Assembly: GCF_014698045.1 (NCBI RefSeq)
Contig: NZ_JACJSE010000004.1
Span: 372,001-436,000 of the forward strand
Source: Aulosira sp. FACHB-615
GTDB taxonomy: Bacteria > Cyanobacteriota > Cyanobacteriia > Cyanobacteriales > Nostocaceae
DNA length: 64,000 nt
Reading direction: 5' to 3'
Shown: positions 46,560-53,970 of the stretch, one piece after another
Layout: each line of letters opens with the position of its first letter
How positions within the stretch are numbered: the first letter of the stretch is position 1
Program-made: the position numbers and the translations under genes
Notes under the pieces: model-generated
Told to the model about the DNA's origin: nothing
Database searches by the model: none
What the model saw: the letters and a program-made list of their open reading frames with translations, nothing else

Positions 46560-46581
46560 ATGCTAGATATCCCCAGATGAT

Positions 46582-46935
46582 TTAGTATCCAAATCCAAGC
46601 TCATCTATGTCGTCTGGAACACTTGACATTGAGCCAGTTTCACTAACTCGACATCCACAGCCACGACAGCCACGACATCCCCGACATCCACCACATCCAC
46701 CACATCCAAAACAGCCACGACAAGGAAAACATCCCCGACATCCACCACATCCACCACAGCCGCCGCAATTAGCAAACCATCTTTGTTGAGTTTCAGATTC
46801 TAACATTCCAGGCATTGCTAATTTTTCTAAAGCTGCTCTTTCCTCATCAGACAACAAAAGTTGCTCTAATTTGTCAGCTTTATCTGCCAAACGCATATCT
46901 ATTGTTTGTTGGGTCAGTGTTTTTTCTGCAAGCAT
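46582..46935 (-). CDS. TOMM (poly-thiazole) precursor peptide with Cys at every third residue
   Basis: A 117-residue precursor. Residues 1-56 are an acidic/leucine-rich helical leader (MRLADKADKLEQLLLSDEER, then ALEKLAMPGMLESETQQRW). Residues 57-95 are the core with 14 Cys in the pattern C-x-x-C, mostly CGG, CRG, CFG and one CFP, ending CGCR. Residues 96-117 are an acidic follower rich in Ser/Asp (ETGSMSSVPDDIDELGFGY). The start is ATG at 46935: AAGGAG at 46945-46950 is nine bases upstream, whereas an upstream in-frame TTG at 46941 is too close to it. Located just upstream of E1-like, YcaO and SagB genes, it is their expected substrate; resemblance to heterocycloanthracin-type precursors is general only. 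Confidence 0.92.
   Translation of the reverse strand: MLAEKTLTQQTIDMRLADKADKLEQLLLSDEERAALEKLAMPGMLESETQQRWFANCGGCGGCGGCRGCFPCRGCFGCGGCGGCRGCRGCRGCGCRVSETGSMSSVPDDIDELGFGY
46651..46767 (-). repeat. 9-bp coding microrepeats of the precursor core
   Basis: The core is built of 9-base units (minus strand TGTGGTGGA, TGTCGGGGA, TGTCGTGGC), each encoding Cys plus two residues. Blocks such as GGATGTGGTGGATGT are repeated exactly at 46678-46700 and 46738-46760, which suggests growth of the core by slippage or block duplication. Confidence 0.8.
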
Positions 46936-47463
46936 TGTCAATTACTCCTTGTAACTTCAATTCATCAGCTTGTGAGCAAATCTGCATTTAATTTGCCGAA
47001 AAACTGTGATGATATTTGTCCATCAATAGATTTGATGAAATCAGAGATATAGGAACAAGCGAATTTGAAGACGAGCCGATAATCAGACAGTGGTTAATGC
47101 TGAACTATATATGCCAATAAGGTCATAGTTAAACAACGACATTCAGCTTTGTATTTAGATTGTCACTAATCCACAACAGGCAAAATCACTTTGTCATCAG
47201 TGATGGGAATTTCCATAGAGGATTAATCTTCCCGAAAACCTTGTCTTTGATAAATCTTGTGTGATTGTTAGCGATACCTTATCCTGTCTTGATCATCTAA
47301 CTTCTCTAACATTATCTTTTTCTAGAGTTTTTTATTCTTTCTGGAGTAGTATACTTTTGACTCATAACATTCAGATTGTTCTATCTTAAGTAAGATGGTT
47401 TTGAGTTGACATAGCATCTAATATAACTGCCTGCCTTCAAAGATAAATAATTAGGTTTAATTG
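46936..47463. other. 528-bp divergent control region of the TOMM cluster
   Basis: It lies between the precursor (minus) and the ABC exporter (plus) and must contain both promoters. It is AT-rich with no MITE. ATGATATTTGTCCATCAATA and TTGTCACTAATCCACAACAG are unremarkable, and I see no convincing palindromic operator. The ribosome-binding site of the precursor, AAGGAG, is at 46945-46950. Confidence 0.5.
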
Positions 47464-49281
47464 ATGAGCGATTTTAGAGTTTGGTTTACAGACTACGCTA
47501 AAACTTTATTTCGTTCTCTACCTTTGTTATGGCAAGCAGCACCCAGAGAAATGATGTTCTTAATTGCTGTGACTTTATTACAAGGTTTTCTACCTGCTAT
47601 TAGTGTTTGGATTACTAAGTTAGTGATAGATACTGTAGCAGGAGCCTTAACATCTGGTAGAGAATTAGGGTATGCAGTTCTGATACCTTTGGTATTAGGA
47701 TGGGTGGGAGCTTTGCTATTAGAAACGATGCTTTATCCTTGGATATTGGCACTGCAAGGAAATCTCAATGATAAGTTAACGGCGCATATCAGCTTATTGT
47801 TAATGCGTAAAGCCGATAATTTTGCAGATTTGAGCCGTTTTGAAGATTCTATGTTTTATGATGAACTACAAATATTGCAGCAACAAGTCGGCTATAAACC
47901 GTTAAGTTTACTAGAAAATTTAGTGGAATTAAGTCGCTCTTTTGTGACTTTGATAGTCATAGTTGGGTTACTAGTTCCCTTAGCTTTTTGGATACCATTA
48001 GTAATTGCGATCGCCACTGTACCCCAAATCGTCGTTTCTTCTCAATATGGTCAAGCAATTTGGCTAACTTTATTTGAAAATAGTCCGCAAGCGCGGCGAA
48101 TGCAATATTACACTTCACTCATGCTCACGGATAGCTACGCTAAAGAAATCAGGTTGTTTCAACTAAGTTCATTTTTTATCGAGCGTTACTTACAAGCGTT
48201 TCAATCTTTACACCAAACCATGCGTTATCTGCGTGGTAAACAAGCATTTTGGTCATCAACTTTAGCTATTCTGAGTACGTTAGGTAATGGTTTTGCTTTT
48301 TATTGGGTCGTACAGCAAGCTTTTCGGGGTAATTTCAGTCCTGGTAGTGTACTTTTATTTGTCCAATCATTAACTTACTTTCAAAATAATCTCGAAAGAT
48401 TTGTCGCTAATTGGGTAGAATTATTTGAAAATATTCTATATATGCAGCAGTTTTTCAATTTTCTCGACAGTCCCATCCCGATGAGAATCAGCATCCCTGG
48501 CGAAAAGGTACCAATGCCGATTCGTTCTGGTATTACTTTTGAGAAAGTTGACTTTTACTATCCAGATAATCGATTAGCTTTACAAGATATTTCTTTTACT
48601 CTTTACCCTGGGCAAACTGTCGCCATAGTCGGCGAAAATGGTGCAGGTAAAACAACTTTAGTTAAACTTTTAACTAGGCTGTATGATCCAACACAAGGTT
48701 GTATTTTAGTGGATGATATAGACCTCAGAAATTTAAATTTACAACAGTGGCGACAACAAATTGCTGTGGTTTTTCAAGACTTTGGTCATTACGCGCTGAC
48801 TCTGGGAGAAAATATCGCGTTAGGGAATTTAGCGGCTTTAGAAAGTCCAAATATTCTCAGGTATGCAATCGAAAAAGCTGATATTACCACACTTGTTGAT
48901 AATTTTCCTACAAGAGAAGATACACCATTAGGTAAGCAATTTGGCGGTACAGAACTTTCTGGTGGTCAGTGGCAAAAATTAGCTTTAGCGCGTGCTTTTG
49001 TCCGCCAGGAAGCACAAATATTATTATTAGATGAACCAACGGCTGCGCTTGACCCCCGTAGTGAATATGACCTCTACAGACGCTTTATTGAATTAGCCGA
49101 AGGTAAAACAACAATTTTGATTACTCACAGACTAGCTTCAGTACGGATGGCTGACCGAATTTTAGTCATGAAAGCTGGTCATTTAATTGAAGATGGAACT
49201 CATCAAGAACTTTTACAGCTTGGTGGTGAATATACAACTTTGTGGAATATGCAGGCACAACATTATGGTATTTCTGATTGA
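47464..49281 (+). CDS. ABC exporter (membrane and ATPase fused), TOMM-cluster associated
   Basis: A 605-residue half-transporter. Six membrane helices occupy about residues 20-320. The ATPase domain has Walker A VGENGAGKTTL (about 395-405), signature LSGGQWQK (about 498-505), Walker B LLLDEPTAALDP and H-loop ITHR. There is no N-terminal C39 peptidase domain, so it cannot remove the leader itself. The ATG at 47464 is preferred to the adjacent TTG at 47461 because AGG lies eight bases before it. Divergent from the precursor gene, it is the natural candidate to export the modified peptide or give self-immunity (inference). Confidence 0.92.
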   Translation: MSDFRVWFTDYAKTLFRSLPLLWQAAPREMMFLIAVTLLQGFLPAISVWITKLVIDTVAGALTSGRELGYAVLIPLVLGWVGALLLETMLYPWILALQGNLNDKLTAHISLLLMRKADNFADLSRFEDSMFYDELQILQQQVGYKPLSLLENLVELSRSFVTLIVIVGLLVPLAFWIPLVIAIATVPQIVVSSQYGQAIWLTLFENSPQARRMQYYTSLMLTDSYAKEIRLFQLSSFFIERYLQAFQSLHQTMRYLRGKQAFWSSTLAILSTLGNGFAFYWVVQQAFRGNFSPGSVLLFVQSLTYFQNNLERFVANWVELFENILYMQQFFNFLDSPIPMRISIPGEKVPMPIRSGITFEKVDFYYPDNRLALQDISFTLYPGQTVAIVGENGAGKTTLVKLLTRLYDPTQGCILVDDIDLRNLNLQQWRQQIAVVFQDFGHYALTLGENIALGNLAALESPNILRYAIEKADITTLVDNFPTREDTPLGKQFGGTELSGGQWQKLALARAFVRQEAQILLLDEPTAALDPRSEYDLYRRFIELAEGKTTILITHRLASVRMADRILVMKAGHLIEDGTHQELLQLGGEYTTLWNMQAQHYGISD

Positions 49282-50001
49282 AGAATTCAGAAGTCAGAAT
49301 TCAGGAGTCAGAATAAGAAGGTGATGTCAAAAAGCACTCATTGAATTTACGTTAATTCAGAAATTATGTAACATTATCTACCAAGTATAATTTCTGCAAA
49401 AAAACATACATAAAAAATGCTCTTTCTTACTGCTAACCAAAGATAAACAGATTATCTTAGCAGGGTTCCAGGATTTTACACAATAACAAACAAGACAGTT
49501 AAAAAACTTATCACAATCTAAATTTTTATCATTAACCTTTTGATAGATTAGGGCTACTCTAGAAAAGCTATATATTAAGACAGAGCTAATACCATTTTGG
49601 ATTTTAGATTTTGGATTGAGAAAGGGTTTACTGGTAAGCTTTTCGAGCAATCCATTTGTCGCAATCATTCTTCCATTTGGTATAACATATAATTTATTAT
49701 TGCTCTTCATGCTGTATCAGTAAATTGCATCTAAAAAGACCGAAAATTATCAAACAGAATGCAGGAGTCAGTAGGCAGAATTCAAAATTTACCTGAGTGT
49801 GACACTTCTCCTGGCGGAGACGCTACGCGAACGGCAAGCTCAGTGCGTTGCTGGTGAATGAAGAAACGGGTATAAGATACCCACCAAATTCTTAATTTGC
49901 TGGTCTTCAATCAGTACGGTGTATTTTTCTCCTACTGTTCACATTCTGACTCCTGACTTCTGAATTCTTCAATTACTTTATTTTTAGTAACCTGATAAGT
50001 C
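49282..50001. other. 720-bp intergenic region rich in short repeats
   Basis: It contains several CAGAAGTCAGAATTC-type repeats (49281-49313, 49755-49785, 49942-49975), the 41-base repeat at 49801-49841 and TTTTGGATTTTAGATTTTGG (49592-49611). The minus-strand frame 49378-49710 crosses these repeats and has no gene-like composition. No gene is supported. Confidence 0.6.
49801..49841. repeat. 41-base dispersed repeat (copy 1)
   Basis: The sequence beginning GACACTTCTCCTGGCGGAGA and ending GCGAACGGCAAGCTC matches the complement of 56854-56894 with one mismatch. The GCGTAGCGTCTCC text is frequent in intergenic DNA of Nostocales (from memory). Confidence 0.85.
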
Positions 50002-51318
50002 ATGACATCCCCTGAGCCACAAATTGATTTTGACAAAGAACTTACAGAACCATCATCGCCACCACCTCAAAAAAATTGGCGATGGTGGCGATTATTGTTA
50101 GCTTTAATACTAATAGTAGGGGGTGGAGTTGCGATCGCTTGGCGTTTACTTACTCCTGTACAGCCAACAAAACCCATTCAAGCTCAAACACCAGGGGTAA
50201 GAGCCAAAATAGCACCTGTGCAATTAGGCACAATTGAAGAAAGTGCAGACTATATTGCCACTTTAGAGTCCCGACGTTCTATCAACCTCCTACCGAGAAT
50301 TCCTGGCCAAGTTACCCAGATATTTGTCAAGCCAGGAGATACGGTTGCTATTGGTACGCCTATTATTCAGATAGATTATAAAGCCCAACAACCCAACAAC
50401 CTGGGTAATAATGGTGCAACTCAAGCAACCGCCGCCCTCCTAGAAAGCGCCCGCGCCACACTCCGCGCTTTGGAACTAGAACGCATATCAAAGTTAGGTG
50501 AAGTCCAGTCCAATCAATTAGATTACGCAAAATCTGCCAATTTAGCAGACCAAGGTGCAATATCACGCCAAGCCAAGGATTTAGCGGCTAATAGATTGGC
50601 GACAGCAAAAGCTAATCTAGATGCTGTCAATTCTCGCATTCAAGCCCAAAAAACTAGCATTCTGCAAGCTGAAAATGCCCTCCAGCAAGCTACCGCTAAC
50701 AATAGACAACCACCAGCACAACTTCAGTATGACAAAATTACGGCTCCCTTTGCTGGTACGGTAGGCGATATCTCGGTAAAAGCTGGTGATTTTGTCACGC
50801 CTTCTTCACGACTGATGACCGTTGCTGAAACCCGACCTTTAGAAGTTGCCTTAACTTTACCACTAGAGCGCGGCCCTAAATTACGAAAGGGAATGCCTGT
50901 GGAAATCCTCAGCACCCAAGGGCAGGTTTTGGGTACAAGTCGAGTGTTTTTAATTGTTCCCAACGTTAACACTGAACAACCATCGATATTAATTAAAGCA
51001 TTGTTCAACAATACCCAAGGGCAATTAAGGGCAGGTCAATTAGTCCGCACAAGATTAATTTGGAGTCAGCGTCCAGGAGTTTTAATTCCAACTACAGCAG
51101 TCACTCGCGTGGCGGGTGAAACTTTTGTTTATGTCGCCCAACCACAAACAACTCCCCAAGGCGTTTCTCAGTTAGTAGCGCAACAAAAGCGCGTGAAGTT
51201 AGGCAATATCAACAATAACTATTACCAAGTTTTAGCCGGGTTACAGCCAGAAGACAAAATTATTATCTCTGGACTGCTAAACATTCGGGATGGCGTGTCT
51301 ATTGTGCCTGAATCTTAG
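50002..51318 (+). CDS. HlyD/RND-type periplasmic adaptor (membrane fusion) protein
   Basis: A 438-residue protein. One membrane helix near the N-terminus (about residues 29-47, WRLLLALILIVGGGVAIAWR) anchors it. The biotinyl-lipoyl-like half-motif ILLPRIPGQVTQIFVKPGDTV-type strand (about 92-112) is followed by a coiled-coil hairpin (about 145-235), the second lipoyl half (ITAPFAGTVGDISVKAGDFV) and beta-barrel domains. Adaptors of this type bridge an inner-membrane pump to an outer-membrane channel. No RND pump is adjacent: the next gene downstream is a decayed SDR, while an ABC exporter lies 720 bp upstream on the same strand and could be its partner (inference). Confidence 0.88.
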   Translation: MTSPEPQIDFDKELTEPSSPPPQKNWRWWRLLLALILIVGGGVAIAWRLLTPVQPTKPIQAQTPGVRAKIAPVQLGTIEESADYIATLESRRSINLLPRIPGQVTQIFVKPGDTVAIGTPIIQIDYKAQQPNNLGNNGATQATAALLESARATLRALELERISKLGEVQSNQLDYAKSANLADQGAISRQAKDLAANRLATAKANLDAVNSRIQAQKTSILQAENALQQATANNRQPPAQLQYDKITAPFAGTVGDISVKAGDFVTPSSRLMTVAETRPLEVALTLPLERGPKLRKGMPVEILSTQGQVLGTSRVFLIVPNVNTEQPSILIKALFNNTQGQLRAGQLVRTRLIWSQRPGVLIPTTAVTRVAGETFVYVAQPQTTPQGVSQLVAQQKRVKLGNINNNYYQVLAGLQPEDKIIISGLLNIRDGVSIVPES

Positions 51319-51418
51319 TGCTGAGTGCTGAGTGAAAAAAACAAATACTCAACAGGTAAATTTAACCTTTGTGCGATAGGTTAAGAGCAACTCATCACTA
51401 GTCAAGCAGGATTTATTT

Positions 51419-51671
51419 ATGGCAGCTTTAACTGGGAAAGTTGCAATTGTCACTGGTGCATCACGGGGAATTGGTCGAGCGATCGCTTTAACATTAGCGC
51501 AAAAGGGTGCATCTATCGCAGTTAATTATGCGGGGAATGCAGCTAAAGCCCAAGAAGTTGTAGCAGAAATCGAAAAGCTGGGAGTGTCAGCAATTTCTGT
51601 CCAAGCTGATGTAGGTAATGTGGCTGATATTGAACGGGCAGAACATTCGGGTTAACGGTGGGGTTGTTTGA
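51419..51671 (+). pseudogene. SDR (FabG-like) oxidoreductase remnant with internal deletion
   Basis: Residues 1-75 are a perfect SDR N-terminus: KVAIVTGASRGIGRAIALTL (TGxxxGxG cofactor loop) and the NYAGNAAKAQEVV and VQADVGNV segments. After DIERA the frame stops quickly at 51653-51655. Shifted by +1, bases 51642-51671 encode NIRVNGGVV and a stop, which is exactly how full-length SDRs of this type end. About 165 codons (catalytic Tyr-Lys region included) have thus been lost in one deletion, leaving both ends. It cannot be an active enzyme. Confidence 0.88.
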
Positions 51672-52087
51672 GGTTTTTATTTATCAAATATCTGCTTCTT
51701 GGTTTTATAGTCATTCAGTTTTAGATGTGAAATTATCTGTGCAGGTAGAAAGTCGAAAAATTTACTTTTTAAGTCTACTGTTTTTCAGAAATCAAACCTT
51801 CGTCTTATATAATCTTCCTGGAACGGCAGACAAAACAAGTAAAGAAAAATGGGCGAAAAAAAATTGTATAAAACGTTTTCTGTTATACAAAATTAGCTCC
51901 TCAAACTGATTTATAGCTTGTTTTTTTGCTAGTAATTCTCAGTTAACCAATAATTCCTGAATAGTGAAATCATCTAGTTTCATTTGTGGAATTAATGGGA
52001 AATTGGCAATTATCGAGCATTTTGCTTTGGGGACAACCCAAACTCAAAAACCTACAATTAAAATTTTCTGACAGGTATTCTCAAACT
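51672..52087. other. 416-bp intergenic region after the SDR remnant
   Basis: The region is AT-rich with open frames (51658-51909) that lack gene-like composition. I see no repeat with defined ends. The last ~100 bases should carry the rubrerythrin promoter. Confidence 0.5.
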
Positions 52088-52801
52088 ATGGATTTATCCA
52101 ACATTAATACTCTGCATAACTTAGAAGCCGCCTTCGGTGGTGAGTCGATGGCTAATCGAAAATATTTATATTTTGCGAAAGTTGCTAGTAAATTGGGATT
52201 TTCGGATTTAGCAAAACTGTTTCGTGAAACCGCAGAACAAGAAACCGAACATGCTTTTGCTCATTTTGAGTTGCTGCATCCAGAATTGGTGGTGAAAGAT
52301 CCAGCCGCTTTAACTGATGAACAAAAAAAACAAATTGTTTCTCGTTGCTTGTCTTTAGCAATTGAAGGCGAGACTTACGAATACACTACAATGTATCCCG
52401 AATTTGCTGAAGCGGCAAAAAGCGATCGCGATAACCCAGCCGCCGCAGAATTTCTCAAACAAGCACAAGAATCTGGCGAACATGCTGATACATTTCGAGA
52501 AGCTGCACACCGTTTTGGCTTGCTCAAGTTTATCGAAAATTACCACGCCGATCGCTACACTGAAGCATTAGAAGTCCTCAATGGTGGACAAGCCGTCACC
52601 AGAGTCGCTGGTGATGACCCCCAAACTCGCAAATGGATTTGTCGTCAATGCAGTATGATTTATGACCCCGTAGCAGGCGACCCCGATTCAGGTATTGCTC
52701 CTGGTACACCTTTTGAAGATATTCCTGATGATTGGAAATGTCCCATTTGTGGTGCTACCAAAAAGACTTTTAAACCGCTAGAAGAAAAAGTCGCGGCTTA
52801 A
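52088..52801 (+). CDS. Rubrerythrin
   Basis: A 237-residue non-haem iron peroxidase. The ferritin-like di-iron domain (about residues 1-175) shows repeated E-x6-Y and ExxH sets: FGGESMANRKYLYFA, ETAEQETEHAFAHF and SGEHADTFREAAHRFG. The C-terminal rubredoxin domain has CRQC (about 182-185) and CPICGATKKTF (about 217-227) to bind one iron. It reduces hydrogen peroxide using electrons from a reductase and protects iron-sulfur enzymes, notably in oxygen-poor cells such as heterocysts. The ATG at 52088 is chosen over an upstream frame at 51986, because family members begin with M-x-L and the upstream part is not conserved-looking. Confidence 0.93.
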   Translation: MDLSNINTLHNLEAAFGGESMANRKYLYFAKVASKLGFSDLAKLFRETAEQETEHAFAHFELLHPELVVKDPAALTDEQKKQIVSRCLSLAIEGETYEYTTMYPEFAEAAKSDRDNPAAAEFLKQAQESGEHADTFREAAHRFGLLKFIENYHADRYTEALEVLNGGQAVTRVAGDDPQTRKWICRQCSMIYDPVAGDPDSGIAPGTPFEDIPDDWKCPICGATKKTFKPLEEKVAA

Positions 52802-53215
52802 AAATAGGGGCTAGAGATTAGAGGCTAGATTTTAGGAAGAGGAATTTTTTGGTTAGATTTTACTGAGTAAAAATTACTATTTCTAGTCTCTAATCCCTCA
52901 TCTCTTTTTCCCCTGCAAAATTATGATTGATATCAGCATGACTTATATCATGTGCGGCAAATCAGTTATGATTCAACACATCTGTGCAGAACAAAACTCT
53001 TTCTCCCCCTGCGGTTTTGATGATAAGTCTTTTACCGGAAATGATATTACACACCAAGCTTGTCTGTAGAGACTGGATGTGGTGGTGAAAGCGTACAGGG
53101 TTGTTAGGGTTTTGAATAAGTACACCCATGAATCCCTACACCCTTACACCCTTACCAATCAAACCTTCTGTTTGCAATACTGAATCTAGAATTACCGTAA
53201 AAATACTCATTAACT
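52802..53215. other. 414-bp intergenic region
   Basis: An imperfect inverted repeat, AGAGATTAGAGGCTAGA at 52813-52829 and TCTAGTCTCTAATCCCT at 52882-52898, follows rubrerythrin and may end its transcript. Near 53090-53152 is text like that of other MITE interiors (CCCTACACCCTTACACCCTT). No gene is visible. Confidence 0.55.
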
Positions 53216-53473
53216 CTATTTTTCAATTAAATCAAAATAATTGTCATATTTTTGATGATCACACCCTTCAACCATTGAGCGATCTCTAAATGTTTGACAG
53301 CAAGTATTATCATCTTCTATCGTTCTTTTTGAATTTATGTCCGCAGGACGATGCGAATTTTCTTCTACGAGTTTCAAGTTGGTGTTAATTACTTCCTGGG
53401 CATTTGTAAATTTTGCTAATTCGAGACGCAATTTATCTAGTTGCTCATCTTCAGGTGTTACCAAAATATTCAT
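53216..53473 (-). CDS. Small hypothetical protein
   Basis: An 85-residue acidic protein, not recognised. The start ATG at 53473 is preferred because AGAGG lies about ten bases upstream on the minus strand; the frame extends to 53503 without support. The N-terminal 35 residues (MNILVTPEDEQLDKLRLELA) form an amphipathic helix, and the C-terminal part has a CC pair and a later Cys in MVEGCDHQKYDNYF. It could be a modified-peptide precursor or simply a small unknown. It stands alone on its strand. Confidence 0.5.
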   Translation of the reverse strand: MNILVTPEDEQLDKLRLELAKFTNAQEVINTNLKLVEENSHRPADINSKRTIEDDNTCCQTFRDRSMVEGCDHQKYDNYFDLIEK

Positions 53474-53970
53474 TGGTGAAGTACCTCTGTTATCTGTTAT
53501 CAAATTTTACTGTGTTTTGCTATGAATAACCTTTTAGGTAATGATAGAAAACATCAGGAAGTTGTTTACAAATCTATTTATTACCTGTCCGGTTTCTATC
53601 TCTTGACGATTCAGTTAATCAATCAAATGGGTCTTCCATCTTACAACAAGATAAAAATACAAATGACTTATGTAAGAAAATGAAAGACTCAGATTTGAAA
53701 CAGGCGATCGCGTCATGAGTCTTTAAGTAGAAAAAGTTAAAATAACTACAAACTTATAGACTCATTCCACTTATGCTCACAAACAATCTTTATGTAGAAG
53801 CTTTGATTGATTAACTATAAGTAGAGTATTACACATCTTTTTGCTGTATAAGAACTGTTGCTTACTTATATTTACAGAGAAAATTGTGAAAATACGCTGA
53901 AGTCAATTGTTACAAAGCAGCACCCATCTTAAAATTAGGGGGCGGGAGTTTTACAGCCCATTGAACTTAG
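53474..53970. other. 497-bp intergenic region
   Basis: AT-rich, divergent between the small hypothetical gene and the TPR gene. One GCGATCGC site is near 53704. No repeat with defined ends and no further gene are seen. Confidence 0.5.

Larger units (their letters stand above)
46080..46581. other. 502-bp gap between precursor and enzyme genes
   Basis: It holds the MITE at 46204-46296, a repeat text at about 46362-46465 (GGGGGACGCAACCGTACCCC, TTGGGCGGCTTTGCCGACTT) and the strong hairpin 46521-46559. The small open frame 46294-46476 is a by-product of the repeat. Any promoter for the E1-like gene would be at 46080-46203, where the tandem text TCTGATTATTTCA occurs twice (46088-46113). Confidence 0.6.

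Noticed and set aside
49378..49710. 110-residue minus-strand frame
   Set aside because: It runs through the intergenic repeat TTTTGGATTTTAGATTTTGG and other AT-rich DNA; composition is not that of a gene.
51658..51909. 83-residue frame after the SDR remnant
   Set aside because: Low-complexity AT-rich translation; its beginning overlaps the displaced SDR C-terminus, which is in another frame.
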